From assembly GCA_944990035.1 (NCBI GenBank), contig CALYLX010000020.1, positions 124,001-188,000 on the forward strand: a stretch of 64,000 nt of DNA, given 5' to 3'. Below the pieces are notes generated by a model. That model ran no database searches, was not told where the DNA came from, and worked only from the letters and a program-made list of their open reading frames with translations. Source of the stretch: Clitopilus passeckerianus. Its lineage: Eukaryota; Basidiomycota; Agaricomycetes; Agaricales; Entolomataceae. The position numbers and the translations under genes were made by a program. Shown in pieces: positions 25,691 to 40,077 of the stretch. Each line of letters begins with the position of its first letter. The stretch's first letter is position 1.

Positions 25691-27892
25691 TTAATCTGAA
25701 GCTACAAAGACGTCTGGAATCATGGGTTCCCAGTACGTATATCCAAAGTTCGAACTACTAAAGCCTGGCAGTAGCCTGAGCCAGCACCCATGCCCTCCTT
25801 GACGCCCGACTCGAATCCGGCCATCTTCCAACCTCTCAATCCTTCTGATCGATCCACATTCGTTGGTGTACGCTCGCAATTTGGGACAAATTTGAGCAAA
25901 TACTTTCGCAGTCCAATCGTTATCTTGATCCTCCCATAAGTCTTCGCAAGGATCACACCCCGACGCATTCCCCTCCGCGAAATCCTGCTCAAACCGAAGC
26001 AGAGAGCGGCTCGCAAGATACCAGTGCTGGTTATCCTCGCGATTCCATCCGAAATATCGAAGCTCTGAAAGAGAGGATAGATGCCTCGCGTAGTCAATTG
26101 GCTGTAACGGCCATGGTGACTCTCGAGTGTGGAGCTGCCGAGGGCTGGCACGGCGAAGGACCATGAGGCCACGTAGGATTGGAAAGTACATCGGTAGTAC
26201 TTGGAATAGCCGATTTCCACCTTCCGAGATGCCATTCACCACTAGCAATTGCAGAGGTGATGTGCTGAAAGTTTCGAGAAATCTCATCATCGTGGCGTCG
26301 TCAATCCCATAGCAACTGTAGAAACGAAGTTGCTTGAGATTGATCATTGGCGTTTCGTGCTTGAGCCATCTGGAAATATGGTCCAATACGGGGGGATAAA
26401 CGTTGGATAAAGAAAGATTTTCCAAGCTTGAAAGATTTGCCTTTCCCCACAGTGTTTGTGGAGGCGCTGGAAGAAATCCCGAGGTGAGTTGCTGGCTGCT
26501 CCAGTGATCCGATAGCGTCTGCTGTACTGACAAGGATTGTAGGCGGGGGAACAAGACCAACAGTGGCCACATGTCTGTCGAAGAACTTCGTCGTTTCATG
26601 GACATGCGAACGATGCGGACGGACGGAAGGGATTTCCCGGGGTGGCTCAGTAGGTGATCAGTGATAGTCGGGCTAGCTGGGCACTCGAGAATGAGAGTAT
26701 GAAGTTGGTGCATCTGGCAAACCCCGTCCACAAAACGAGGGTCGAGAAGAATTGATTTGATCTCAAGGAAAGTCACATTCTTGCATAGGGTCATTACGGA
26801 GAGCCATGCAGATTGGAGTGGGATGTAGAAGCCGACGAGTCGTGGATTGTCGAAATACAACGGTGTTCCATTCCAAGAGTCGCTTATCTCGAGCTTTCTA
26901 ACCCGAGACGGCATGGTTGGGTGGTCTGACAAAAGCTTCGCAGAAGCTAAGAGCCTCGCTCGAGCAGATTCTGCTGCAGCCACGGTGTAGTTGACGGGAT
27001 CATTATTGTGGTTTATGTTCTCGTAATAGCCTGGAGGTACCTCGAACCGTAGACACCGTTCCTATGAAGGTAAAGAATCAGGCACACGGAGATAAACACA
27101 GCTGAAATATGACGGACTTGGAATATGTGGCGTAGAGCAATCCTGTGAAGATCCTGACAAGTGGCAGATAATAATCGGCCACTTTCAAGGTCTCCTAACT
27201 CAAAGACTCTGTCCAGGACTTCGACTGGTAGATCTAATAGCAGGAGCTTCTGAAGCTTGACATTTGGGTGCTGTTGAAGGATCCGAATGACTCGATCTTC
27301 AGAGGCGTGATATGTTTATTTCCGCGTAAGCCATAAGGAAACCACATTCACCTGTCTGTGCAAGTATACCTTGACACGTTGAGTTCTCTATTGGAAGTTT
27401 CCAAGCTACACATAGATCTTCAAAAGGCGAATCGATTGCTGCGGAGAGGTTGGAATTTGATGAATCCTCAGCTCGCTCCTTGGCATTGACGGAGTCGAGA
27501 ATGGTTCGCGACAACCGATGAGCGTCGGCCACAAAGGCTTCCCACAGCCCCATATTCTTCTTGTAGCGCTATCACGAAGTTATCAGAGGGATTCACGACG
27601 AGTTGAGTGAGACTAACCTCCTCATGCCGACCGCCGAGGTCAAGCGATCCTAAATGAAAACCGACGATTGTATCAAAAAACCGGTGGACCAGAAATGTCT
27701 CCGCGTAGTGATCGGCTCTGCAAAGCCCAAGACTTAGAGCCTTCAACTTCTATCTCGCAGACACACATACCTTTGCCCATAATAATAAGCGACCTCTTCG
27801 CCGTATAGAAAGATGGAAGGCTTCCATCCTGGCTTCAATTTAGCCTCACGGTACTCCTTTCGCGCATAGGATACATCCTCCTCTGAGTACAT
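25691..27892 (-). CDS. F-box protein, second family, copy B
   Basis: Start ATG 27892 (MYSEEDVSYARKEYREAK). Exons read GWKPSIFLYGEEVAYYYGQR, then ADHYAETFLVHRFFDTIVGF, GSLDLGGRHEE, NMGLWEAFVADAHRLSRTIL, and an exon with the F-box (LLLLDLPVEVLDRVFELGDL ... LLSATCQDLHRIALRHIFQ), followed by ERCLRFEVPPGYYEN and a C-terminal exon of about 430 residues with LRR-like text ending EPMIPDVFVASD. Most exons pair with one in copy A, with shared anchors FFD, LDLxGRH and PxIPDVF/IF. The gene is divergent from the zinc/F-box gene at 28125. Substrate unknown. Codon-level divergence between A and B suggests an old duplication. Confidence 0.78.
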
Positions 27893-28124
27893 CAGCCAGA
27901 GTCATCGACTAGGATTGCTATGCCGACCCAAGCTTACTGGACGTTGAGGACAAGGTGATGAGCCGCTAGTGACAACGCCGGCCCTAATGCCGGATTTCGG
28001 CAAGTCGCGAGAATGATCTGATCTCTCTGGTGATTGCCTTTGCAACTCTCGCGCAATTAGATTTGCGACGCGTCGTTGAAGTGGTCTGACGCGACAAGCA
28101 CTGAGTTTTACATACCTACGAACG
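27893..28124. promoter_or_regulatory. Compact divergent promoter between two F-box families
   Basis: Only 232 bases separate start codons of copy B (minus) and the gene at 28125 (plus). Both promoters must be here or overlap the first exons. No specific element is claimed. Confidence 0.5.
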
Positions 28125-30731
28125 ATGAACGTGCAAGACGCGAGAGTAGATGAGTTTCAGGGTTTTTATGCTGAACACTCAGAGAGTGCCACGCAGGGAC
28201 GTCCCCGACAGCGTAGAAAAGGGAAACTTGCTGGCTTGGTGGACCTGCCAATTGATGTTTTATTCGAGGTAAGTTTACATTTTTCGCATCCCCAGAACAA
28301 GGATATTCTCATCCATGTTACACCTATACTCAGATTTTTGGACACCTTCTGCCTTACGACTTACTTCGAGTATCGCGAACTACCAAGCAATTCAGACGGC
28401 TTCTCATCCGCCAGTCTGCAATATCCGTGTGGAAGGTTGCCTTCGAAAGGGCTGATAGCATGCCCCCGCGTCCTCCCGATATGAACGAGCCTCAATGGGC
28501 CAATCTTGTCTTTGACCCTCACTGCCATGTCCGTATATACAAGCATTCACGTCGTTGCAGCTACTGACTGTAATTGCAGCTTTGCTTGGCACCGAACGTT
28601 CGTATTATCATGTGGGAGTGGCGCTTGCGCATTTGTGTGAAATGCACGAAAGAGCAGTAAGATATCTCCTCATCTCCACAAACCACCTTCTCATTTAATG
28701 TTTCCAGCACTGAGGAGCGGGAGGAGGACGTGGAGATCAACCTCCCACCTTTTGACGAGGTGGCATTAGTCAACATCATTCCCTCCCGTCCAGGCTCAGG
28801 TGAGAAGATGTGTCTTCAGGCAAGCTATCTTCCTGATTGGATCTTTCTAGAAGAAGGATTAAGGCGATATCTTGTGGATCATCTCACCGAGTTTGATGAT
28901 GGCTATAACGCCCTTGATTCTGCCGAGGATAGGACCACCTATATAGTGCAAAGGGCTGAGGAGGTGTCTAGTCGGTCTGTAGTAAGGAACGTTCCGTTAA
29001 CTGCACAAACTTAATCTGATGCTTGAGTATTTATAGCACGCTTTTGAGTGTGAAGAATGGGCTACGACACAACAAGAGCTTAAACAACAAATTCAAGAGA
29101 GTTTGCGTGAAGACCGCCTCAACGGGTTTGTCCTTATTAACGACGAATACTTCATTGCTTACAGCAGATTTTCAGCATTGCAAACAAGTTGGTTGAGCTC
29201 GGTTGGGCCTCTGAAATTGCCCTGCTTTCCGCCGATGACATCCAAGACCTTGTTACGCATCCTCTCATTAGGAAGTCGCAGAAGCTTACCCCTAGAGGTA
29301 GGTGTACGACACCTGCCAGTTGCTTTAGCTAATAAATTGCCTATAGTATGGTCCAACATTCAAGGCTTTGTGATCCAGTTCATGGAGGAAGCGCGTGAAC
29401 GGCGGCTCGCTCGAGAAAGAGAGCAGCTCATTGAAGGGCGTAAATTGGTGGCCGCCGAAGTACTCCGAAAACTCAAAAACCGACGTCTCCCCAATACCGC
29501 ACGACTACCTAAAATTATGGATTTCTGTGACTTCCCCTACGTACAAGAACTGCTGAGTCTGGCCGATGGCGTTACCCTAACGGAGGAGCACTTCTTCCAC
29601 GTTATGAACCAACTAGACGAGCTACTCAACCAATACGCTGTGGATATCAAGACACGGTTTGTGGCGTACATCTGTGCAAACGAGCGTCACCGCAATGCCT
29701 CCGCTGAACCCTTGGACTCTGGCCTACGATACAACTTCCGCTACGATCCGGCATTTTTCGGGCACGGTAATAGGGAGCTAGACGTCTCGTTCCCTCACAC
29801 CCCAGAGGAAGAAGCATGGTCGAAGATCGGTTTGGCATCCACTGCCTTCTCTTGTTACCCTTGCAAGCGACTTCATGACGGAGATGGGACCATCCCACCT
29901 GTGCTATTCTGGCCACAGGTTCTGGATCATGATTGTTTCACTTGGGAGTCAGTGCACCAGGATGACTTTGTCGAACCAGCTGCCCAGCTCAGCGACAACT
30001 GCTGCAGATCCAAGTGGCGGCCTAACATGGTCAAGATCGACTATCGTCTGTCCCGTTGCGCGATGTCCGTCGTATCTGCTGCTGGCAAGGACATTGATTC
30101 CACAACCGCGGTGCAAATGGATGCATTGACTGATAGGTTCGTATGCTTGAAATGTCTTGCCGAGTCCGAGTCCATGAGTGGACATTATTTGGGCAGAGCA
30201 TTTTCTTGGAGAGAAGCGGTGTGTCTTTGTCGATGGAAATAATAATTGCTTCATGTAATGAATTCTTTAACAGGTTGAGCACTTCTCTAGGTTCCATCCT
30301 CACTCGGACAAGCCAAAGTGGCAGCGACTGTCCTTTTCTGAGGCTTTGGATGCTTACAACCACTGCCAAAGCATAGCCCAGAATCAACTGCCGAGCGATT
30401 GGGCGATCTCGGCTCCAAATAGACATGTACAAGGTCCATTCTGGTCCTGTGCTCACTGTCGAGATTTGCCAGGAGAACCTGAGCCTATGCCCAAGGATGA
30501 TATCATGGAACATCTACTTGTACAGTAGGTGCTTTTCTACTCTCTTGACACGCAGTAATTGAATGGCTCAACCCTATGGTTAGGCATGGCAAAGAGGATC
30601 CCAGAAATAACGAGGACTATTTCCGTTCCCCCGGTTGCCCTCCAAAATACCTCACTTTCTGTCCGGTTTTGCTTCGAAGGGAGGACATTCACAATGACGT
30701 TACCATTCAGGCATTTCCCAGAGAGGGATGA
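28125..30731 (+). CDS. F-box/Cys-His module protein, array member 1
   Basis: Start ATG 28125 (MNVQDARVDEFQ). A basic leader and GKLAGLVDLPIDVLFE are joined across a short intron to IFGHLLPYDLLRVSRTTKQF, giving an intact F-box at about 40-95. Next comes module 1, C-H-L-C ... W-x-x-R-L-R-I-C-V-K-C; a charged helix (RERRLAREREQLIEGRKLVA then AEVLRKLKN) and DFCDFPYVQELL; module 2, FSCYPC ... LFWPQVLDHDC; the conserved SAAGKDIDSTTAVQMDAL; module 3, FVCLKC ... FSWREAVEHFSRFH; and module 4, WSCAHCRDLPGEPEP ... MEHLLVQH, spliced to GKEDPRNNEDYF. Stop after FPREG. The Cys/His spacing suggests four metal-binding sites, probably zinc; this is inference. Same family as the four minus-strand genes at 37375-49314. 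Function and substrate unknown. Confidence 0.75.
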
Positions 30732-31008
30732 ACCCTTGCAAGCCAGCAGGCATTCTTTTGGTCCACGCGATTATCTCTACAAAAACGCGTTTCACTCGCT
30801 TAATCTGTTACCATTTTTCGAACCAACACATAATGACATTTTCATCATCTGACGTGATAATAACTGGTCTTGCCTCACCTTGAGGACGAATGAATGAGTC
30901 GAGACAATTTCAACCTCAACGTATGAACCAGGCAAGAGAAGGAACATAGACTGTATTCATCCCTCTGCATAGATTAGTATTCGTAATAGAAGTCGGCGTA
31001 CTATAATA

Positions 31009-31963
31009 TTAAACAACTAATTCTCCCTCTACCGCTTCGGGCTCCAGACCCAGTCGAGGCAGCACCCTCTCATACCTATCCTGATCTTCGCGCTTCAGGT
31101 ACTTCAGGACCTTGGCTCGTTGATGAACGAGTTTTCTGAGGCCTCTGCGGTTTCCAACGTCGCGCTTGAACGAGGTTAGGTGGGACCAGAGGTTGTGGAT
31201 TTTGTATGTGAGGAGGGCGGCTGTGGATTCAAATTTTAGTCAAAGCTGGACGATATACGAAAGTAGACCCACCTTGAACTTCAGTCCGTCCCGGGTCAAA
31301 AGGATTGGCGGGTTCCGAGAATTCAGAAATTATACGCCTGCGGTTCTCGTAGGCGATACCTTCAGCATTGACATTACGAAGGTCAAGCATTTTGGCGAAT
31401 GCGTTTGCTTTTGCGAGTTCCTTCTTCTGGCTCTCCGCGAGTCTTCGTGTGGCTGCGACCGTGTCAAGCTGGTTGACCGAAGTTTTCGTGGCCTGCAGAA
31501 GAGTGGGTGTCTGGGCGGCGAGTGCGGGTAGGTCCTCGAACAACAGTTTCTTCTCTGCATCTCCAACTCCAAAGCCAACCTGTCGAGGTAGGTTCACGGT
31601 GCCCACCGGTTGTTTGGTAGGCACTAGCTCAGTACTTGAAGTGAGCTCGTCCATGTCCACCAGCACTTTCCGGAGGTCACTGTTTTCCCATTTCGCCTCG
31701 TCACCTGGTCGTATACCGAGAATGACGTGTGGTCGTGTGGTTTGCGCATGTTGAAGGCGTTCAGCTTTTCGGGTGTTGTTTAGCTTCTTTGTGGCTCGGG
31801 CAATGCTGGCCTGCTTAGCTGCAGCACTAGCAGAGGCTGATGTGTGGAAGGAAGCTCCAGGAGTATTCCATAGAGTAGCTCGTGAGCCTGGAAAAAATTC
31901 AGTCAAGCTTCCATGTGTTTCGCAATTCTAACACTCACTCTGCGATGTACAAATCCTGAACAT
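31009..31963 (-). CDS. MRPS28: Mitochondrial small-subunit ribosomal protein uS15m
   Basis: Component of the mitochondrial ribosome small subunit. Start ATG 31963 with a short first exon MFRICTSQ, spliced to SSRATLWNTPGASFHTSAS, a Ser/Arg/Ala leader typical of matrix import. A long fungal N-terminal extension is followed by the uS15 fold in the last exon: YKIHNLWSHLTSFKRDVGN, then RRGLRKLVHQRAKVLKYLK, ending EAVEGELVV. These are the hallmark S15 residues (HxxDxxxxRGLxxLVxxRxxLLxYLxxxD pattern, with some substitutions). At about 270 residues it is much larger than bacterial S15, as usual for the fungal mitochondrial protein. It is divergent from NOG2, another ribosome-related gene. Confidence 0.93.
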
Positions 31964-32538
31964 CTGCCCCCTCGTCGCCTAGAATTCGCGTTCGACGTTT
32001 CCAGCATTGCAGAATCAAAATAGACCCAAAAGCTGGCGGTGGGCGTGACCGTGAGAACTTTCCACCCGAGCTAGTATATATACCCGCCGTGCCTCTGAAT
32101 CCCTTTTCTTCACGGGGGATATGCCACGCTGACCGATGTTAGATTTTCGACCGTCGAGTCAGTGCCAGTGATTTACAAAAGTAAATCCTGTTCTTCCAAG
32201 ACCATCGCTCCGGCTTAGGAAGTGTCGTGTTTACGCTATGAGAATTCGGCATGTCGACATACCGTCGGTACATACATATTTTTCTACACAATTTTTTGTA
32301 ATCGTTAGATGTTTATCCTCAATCATAAGGTGAATGCCTATAACGTCAGATGTGCCCATTCCCGAGATGTGATGGAAGAGAACGTGAAAAGTTCGAGGGC
32401 AATTGTGCAAAAGCTGCAGCCCAGATGAAGAAAAAAATTTGGCGACGCGCAGAGTTGAAGCCGTGAGAGAAAAGATTGCGATCACTTTTACTTGCACTTT
32501 CAGGCTTCAGCTCGGCCATTCACTAGAAGTCGGGAACG
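31964..32538. promoter_or_regulatory. Divergent promoter between uS15m and NOG2
   Basis: 575 bases lie between two start codons. A TATA-like run (tatatata, 32075-32082) lies about 110 bases from the uS15m start. Sharing of control elements between two ribosome-related genes is possible but not shown. Confidence 0.5.
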
Positions 32539-34896
32539 ATGGCGCCGACAACTAAGAAGGGAATTTCACCTGGGAAGACCAAGTCTTCGTCTTCTGGTCC
32601 AAAAATCTCGCTTGCTAGGGTCAAAGGAGAGAACTTCTACCGCACCGGCAAACAAGTCGCAAGACTGAAGCTCCTTAACTCTGGGAAGGCCGTTCGAGAC
32701 AAAGATGGAAAGATTATCCAGGCTGCTGCCTTCCAGAAAGGAGAGGATGAGACGAAACCAGGCAGAGTGCAGCCCGACAGACGGTGGTTTGGTATGTGCA
32801 ACTCCATGCCCGTGGGGAAAGACGATTAAATCTGAATTTTTTAGGCAATACCAGGGTGATATCACAGACAGCTTTGGACCATTTCCGAACCAGTCTCTCA
32901 GAAAAGAAGCATGATCCATATTCTGTTCTCCTACGACGGAACAAATTGCCAATGGCCCTGCTCGATGATGCTCAAAACCCTCACACCCTGAAGGTATTTA
33001 CTGAATCTGATATTATGACCTGCAGAAACTCATTTGTCATCGCAGCGACCTCACATCGTAGAGACCGAGCCTTTCTCGGAAACTTTTGGTCCCAAATCCC
33101 AGCGCAAGCGACCTCGGATCGATGCTGGTACATTTGAAGAGCTGGGCAAACTTGGCTCAGAGGCGGCTGAGCAAGCAGACGTTGGAGCAAGTGCCATCGG
33201 TAAGCTTTCATAAGATATAGCTAAACCAGATTTTCTAAGCTCTTGCAGAACCGTTGGCATCCTCAATAACCGAAGCACCAACACACGCCGATTACAATGA
33301 ACCAATTTACGCCAAAGGAACCTCGCGCCGTATATATGGAGAACTGTACAAGGTTATCGACTCGTCGGATGTAATTCTGCACATTTTGGATGCTCGGGAC
33401 CCCTTGGGTACTATGTGCGACTCAGTCTTGGAGTACATCAAGAAGGAGAAGGCGCATAAGCAGGTCGTCCTGGTCATCAACAAATGCGACTTGGTCCCGA
33501 ATTGGGTAACTGTACGCCCTTCACTACTTCTTCCACTGCATACATCGTTCTCACCCCAACTCGCTTATTAGGCTCGCTACATTCAACATCTAACGCCCCG
33601 TTATCCGACCATCGCATTCCATGCGTCACCCAATCACTCCTTCGGAAAAGGGTCCCTAATTCAGCTCCTGCGACAATTTGCCCAGCTTCACTCCGACAAG
33701 AAACAAATTTCTGTTGGCTTCGTCGGTTATCCTAACGTTGGAAAGAGCAGCGTCATCAATACACTCAAAAGCAACAAGGTCTGCACCGTGGCTCCAGTTC
33801 CCGGAGAGACGAAGGTAAAAAATTCCGTCGATTTTTATGGCTCCGTAGGCTGATCGCATGGTGATTCTCAGGTCTGGCAATACATCAGTCTGACCAGGAA
33901 AATATATCTCATCGACTGTCCCGGTATTGTGCCAACTTCCGCTCAAGATACGCATACAGCCACCGTTCTGAAGGGGGTTGTGCGAGTTGAAGCTCTCCCT
34001 ACGCCCTCAGACCACATTCCCGCGTTAATGGAACGCGTCAAGCCTGTCTATCTCTCACGGACATACGGCATCCCCCTGCCCAACCCCGAAGACCCCAGCG
34101 TGAATTGGGAACCAGAAGCACTCCTGGACAAACTAGCCCGGATGAAGGGCCGACTCCTGAAGCAAGGAGAACCTGATCTGGAAGCTGTCGCTAAAATCAT
34201 ACTGAGCGATTGGGTCCGAGGAAGGATACCATTCTTCGTACCTCCGCCTGAACGGTCTGGAGAGCTGAATAGGCTAGAGGCGAAGCAGAAGGCCAAGGAA
34301 GCTGCTAAAGCCAAAGGAAAAGCAAAGGCGACGGAGGAGGTGGCTGAAACAGAGGAAGGCGTCGTTCCTGGCGTCAAGCAGCACTTGGGATCGATCATGC
34401 AGAAGAACAGTTTTTTGCCCGAGGACATTCGGCCGTTGGAGGATGATGGTGATGATGATGATGCGCCTGATGGAGAGGACGATGAAGCCGAAGATTCCGA
34501 AAGTCAAGAGGAGGAGGAAGAGTTGACCTGGAATGATGTGTTTGAAGGCATCAATGAGGATGCTGTTGCAGGTGGCGACGATGAGGGCCCGGCAGATGAT
34601 GAGAGTGGCAAGTATTCAATTGAGGCATACTTGGTTCCTGATCTAACTTCTCTCCGTCAGTTTCTGTTCATGAAGATGAGATGGATGGTGGCGATGAAGC
34701 CGAAGCAAAGGCAGATCGCATGAAGACAAACAAGGTTAGTCCAGCCTCTGTGCCCTGAATTAATTTCTGACACTATCTTCATCAGCGCAAGGCAGAGAAC
34801 TTCTACACTCATGCGAACGTGAAGAACAAAAACAGGCAGAAGTCGGCTGTAATGAAGTCCTTAGCAGATGGCAAGAAGGGAGGCCGTCGACGATAG
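32539..34896 (+). CDS. NOG2: Nucleolar GTP-binding protein 2 (NOG2/GNL2), 60S biogenesis GTPase
   Basis: Circularly permuted GTPase that acts on pre-60S particles in nucleolus and nucleoplasm. Start ATG 32539 ([16 protein letters not shown]). N-terminal NGP1NT-type region: [18 protein letters not shown] and [16 protein letters not shown], which is spliced. The permuted G motifs come in the order G4 (NKCDLVPNW), G1 ([15 protein letters not shown]), G3 (DCPGIVP), with the family signature [10 protein letters not shown] and [12 protein letters not shown]. An acidic block (34430-34620: [34 protein letters not shown]) precedes the basic C-terminus ([19 protein letters not shown] ... GKKGGRRR). The acidic block is partly GAT/GAG repeats. 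Complete, with several short introns. Followed after about 390 bases by enolase on the same strand. Confidence 0.96.
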
Positions 34897-35286
34897 GCAA
34901 GGCCGAGATGCCTCCCCGAATCTCGTATATCCGATGTTCAGCGAAAGCACGTTCATTCGGAGAAAATGGCGTTTAGACCGTGATAACAATTTCGCCCGAG
35001 CCTAGGCACGACGATATTCTTGTCTAGCGAACTACTTAGACGACACAAAAAATCGATAGTGCTCGGTGCCATGCTTGGTTTACCCGCAGTTATACCCCGC
35101 GTCAGCCTATTCGTGAGTCAAATTTCTGCCCGGCAGAGAATATTCTAGCAGGTACGTTCCATTTGCGGTTTGGTTGGGGTGGTGTCAGGATGGCATCGTG
35201 AGAAACTTGAGATTACCCAAAAGACATCGATTATCTCTCGGGGCATCGACAAACCTTCTCATCCACTCATCCACCACCATCTAGCT
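34897..35286. promoter_or_regulatory. Enolase promoter and leader
   Basis: 390 bases between NOG2 stop and enolase start. The last 50 bases before the ATG are pyrimidine-rich with repeated CATCCACC-like words, as often seen before highly expressed fungal glycolytic genes. A clear TATA box was not identified. Confidence 0.5.
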
Positions 35287-37007
<1,721 letters not shown>

Positions 37008-37374
37008 ACGATCTTTAATGTATACTAACTACGAGACATCCAAGGATGTAAGCTAACTAGATAGGGACTATATGTGCTCGAACTCAAAATGCAAATGTAT
37101 GAATTACTCGCAATCAATTAAATGCTGAAAGTGGAAGGCAGTACACGTTCATAACACCGAAATGTCCGTGTCAACAAGAGTCTGCGAAGAAGCGGAAGTT
37201 ATAGAGAGGGGATTAAATACAAATGTTAAGCGCTTGGGTCAATGGACGTAAAGTAAGGGGTTTAGAAGACAAGTAATTTAAGACACCAGCTGAGGATAGA
37301 TAGTAGGCAAGAGGGATGTAGGGTGATGAGTAGAAAGGAGAGGATGCAAAGAAAACCGGGTGACGGCGGGACGC
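37008..37374. other. Convergent 3' spacer after enolase
   Basis: About 370 bases between the enolase stop and the stop of the F-box gene on the other strand. AT-rich near 37050-37110. No gene seen. Confidence 0.45.
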
Positions 37375-40077
37375 TCATTTCGAGATGGCGATGCGTTTGC
37401 GAACATCTGTTACATCGTTGGTGAGATCCTCTCTTCGTATGCTGATAGTCGACCAATTAGGGAAGATAGGTGCAGCACCATATGCTCGATAGTAGTCAAC
37501 GTTGAGCTTTGGCGTACGAATGTGATGGCTAAAATGACTATGAGTGTTCATTCGTCCCGCGATGGAGGTAAATGGAACGTACTCGTCACGAATGTGTTCT
37601 AACACCTCTTCTTTGTTCGTTGAATCGTCTTCGGAAGGTGTGTCAACGCAACGGGCGCAACGCCAGATTTCTTCAAGAGCTTCGTGTTGGTTTTCTAGTT
37701 CGTCCCAGTTCCAGAAGGACATCCTCAGCTCGAGACCGTCCGGATCTGTTAGAGGGGGGGAGCCATCAAGCCATCTTACGACTTCGATCCAAGTCATTCC
37801 TTTCCACTTCGGAACATCCGAGGGACAGTGAACTGTGACCTGATGGACAATCTATATCAGAGGGACGTAAGATTTTGTTGGAAATCGTGATAGGATAGAT
37901 CTAGCTCACCGCGTCTCGCCAGCTGTACACTCCAGTGTTGAGACGCGATGGACCATGGTGATGCGGTATTGCACACTCCACGCACGCAAACCAAAACTTG
38001 AGGTTGTCCATTTCCTCAGCGGTGGTTGTATTTGGGTCTTTCCCCGCAGCCGAGATAATAGAAATGGCGGATCGGCTCATGATATAGTTAACTCTGAGCG
38101 GGTTGAATGTGCGGGCCGTCCTCTTCGACTCGTCATCCGCCAGTTGCTTGGTAGGGCACAAGTCGACCTGTTCAAAAATTTCTCGATCGATGGGACCACG
38201 AGTTAAGCAAGGATGATCCAAAACGCGAGGATAGAACAAGGGTTCCACCAGGTAGCATAGCTCGTCGCGAGGTGAAATTCTGAGGGGTGCTAATGGCAGG
38301 CTTCGGCAATGTTGGCACATAAAAACGGTAGACGCGAGCTGGATTGCTGAGGACAACTTGGCGGTGTCCTGAGGTGGCGCAACACCCCAGAAGTCCATAT
38401 CGTATAGGATCAACATTTCTTCATCAAGATCATCTCTGTCGTAATCGGAGTCCTTGAAGACTTCCTTCCTCAAAGATGCGCTCGAGACTATATGTTGGAT
38501 TAATTCCTCCTTGAGCCTGGCACGCCAATCCCTGATCATGTCTGGAATGAGTTCGACCACTTCACTGAAGGTTTGGGCCGTTATTATGAGTTCGTTAGGC
38601 TGCTCAACTATCTCCTTGATAGGAGCGAACTCGTTGAATTCGACAGCATTGGGCATTGGCTCCTGCATTGGCAAGTTGGCAAGCTTGAACTTGCGAAGAA
38701 CTTCAGTGGCTAACTTTCTCCGTTCTCCGATCAATGCTTCGCGTTCTCGATCAAGTCGGCGTTTCTTGACCCATTCCATCGTCTGTATCACCCGGGGCTT
38801 GATATTAGCCCAGACTACAAAACCATCAAACACCTATCGTTGATAAGAAAGACCAGCACTTACTGCGCGGAGTCAGGCGCTGGGGCTTTTTAACGCAAGG
38901 GTCGTTATAGAAGATGTGAGGAAACCTCATGCTATCAAGTTCTGGGCCCCAGCCCATCTCTTTGAGTTTATCAACAATCCTGAGGATTCAAATTGAGTGA
39001 GGAAAGGGAAAGCCGGTCTCAGCATGGGGACATACTCATTCTGCCTTTCCTTTCTTATGAGGTCCAGCTGATATGGCCTATCATCATCTTGTTGTTGCAT
39101 CCACTGATCGCATAGTTTGGAATGCTGAGCAAAGTCAAGGCCTGTTGGAAGATATAATTTTACACATCTGACGGACCGCTTCTGTAGTTTCCACAAGCTG
39201 TCGGCGCTGTTCCTCGTAGATATCCAATTGGCCAGGAGTATTGAACGCAAGGATGTAGTCTTCTTCAGCTTTCTCTATATCGGTCTTCAAGAAGCGTTTC
39301 ATGTTCCCTAGAATGTAATCATTCAGCCGGACTTGGTACATCATGCTTCGGCCAGTAAACCCACATTTCTTCGTTGGTTGACATGGCACGAGTTTATACA
39401 ACATGGCCTCCATTGCTACGTTAATCTTCCTTGTGATATGATGGAAAATATATACTTCTTGGGTCCTGGCGGAGCGGAATAAAAGAACAATGAATCAATG
39501 ACAATGCACGATAGTAGGCTGGTGTTGGAGCGCTCACTGGGTTGAGACATTTACCGCATATACGAGCACGAAGTTGCCACGCTACTGTACGCACTGTGGC
39601 AGAGCAGAACTTTGGGCATATCAGATACCTTTGTCAATCTTGGCAGAATTAGACCTCCTACGTGACATGTGGGATCAAAAACGAGATTGGCCCACTGGGG
39701 TTCGTTCAAGCCGGGAGGACAGGCAGGAAGCCCGCTTACGTTCGCTAAAACGTCCTTCCAGATAGAAATAGAAGATTTGCTCATCAAGACATCGCGAAAT
39801 TGCTTTGTCAATCGAGCCATGCGCAGTAGGTCCAAGGGTCCCAAGTGACCAAGCACCTGTCGAGACAGAACAGATTGTCAGATATTTTCATGCAGAATAT
39901 ACGTTAAAAATAGACCTCGAATAGAATATCGATTGAAAAAGATACTAAAGCTGCCAGCTTGCCAGCTTTACCGCGTCTTTGTTTGGTATTTGCGGGAACG
40001 AGTGGCGACCCATTGGGCTGAACTTCGACCTCTGTTGTCGTTTTATGCTTTTTTCTGGCCTTATTTGTGTTTTCCAT
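37375..40077 (-). CDS. F-box/Cys-His module protein, array member 2
   Basis: Start ATG 40077 (MENTNKARKKHKTTTEVEV); the frame upstream only opens with GTG. A basic leader, GKLAALVSFSIDILFE, splices to VLGHLGPLDLLRMARLTKQF to give an intact F-box. Module 1: CHFCSATVRTVAWQLRARIC then GKC, after an intron. Then LKTDIEKAEEDYILAFNTPG, a charged helix (WVKKRRLDREREALIGERRK), LPMQEPMPNAVEFNEFAPI; module 2, FMCQHCRSLPLAP ... LFYPRVLDHPCLT; SAAGKDPNTTTAEEMDNLKF; module 3, WFACVECAIPHHH ... YSWRDAV, with the histidines in the next exon (IVHQVTVH); module 4, WRCARCVDTPSEDD ... EHIRDEYH, then IRTPKLNVDYYRAYG. Ends RKRIAISK. Same architecture as members 1 and 3-5. Metal binding is inferred. Substrate unknown. 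Confidence 0.75.

Noticed and set aside
31368..31754. 128-codon plus-strand frame opposite uS15m
   Set aside because: Antisense shadow of the uS15m coding exon; Ser/Val-rich with no motif.
34430..34620. Possible microsatellite in NOG2
   Set aside because: GAT/GAG repeats here encode the acidic region expected in NOG2 proteins and keep the frame, so they are part of the gene.
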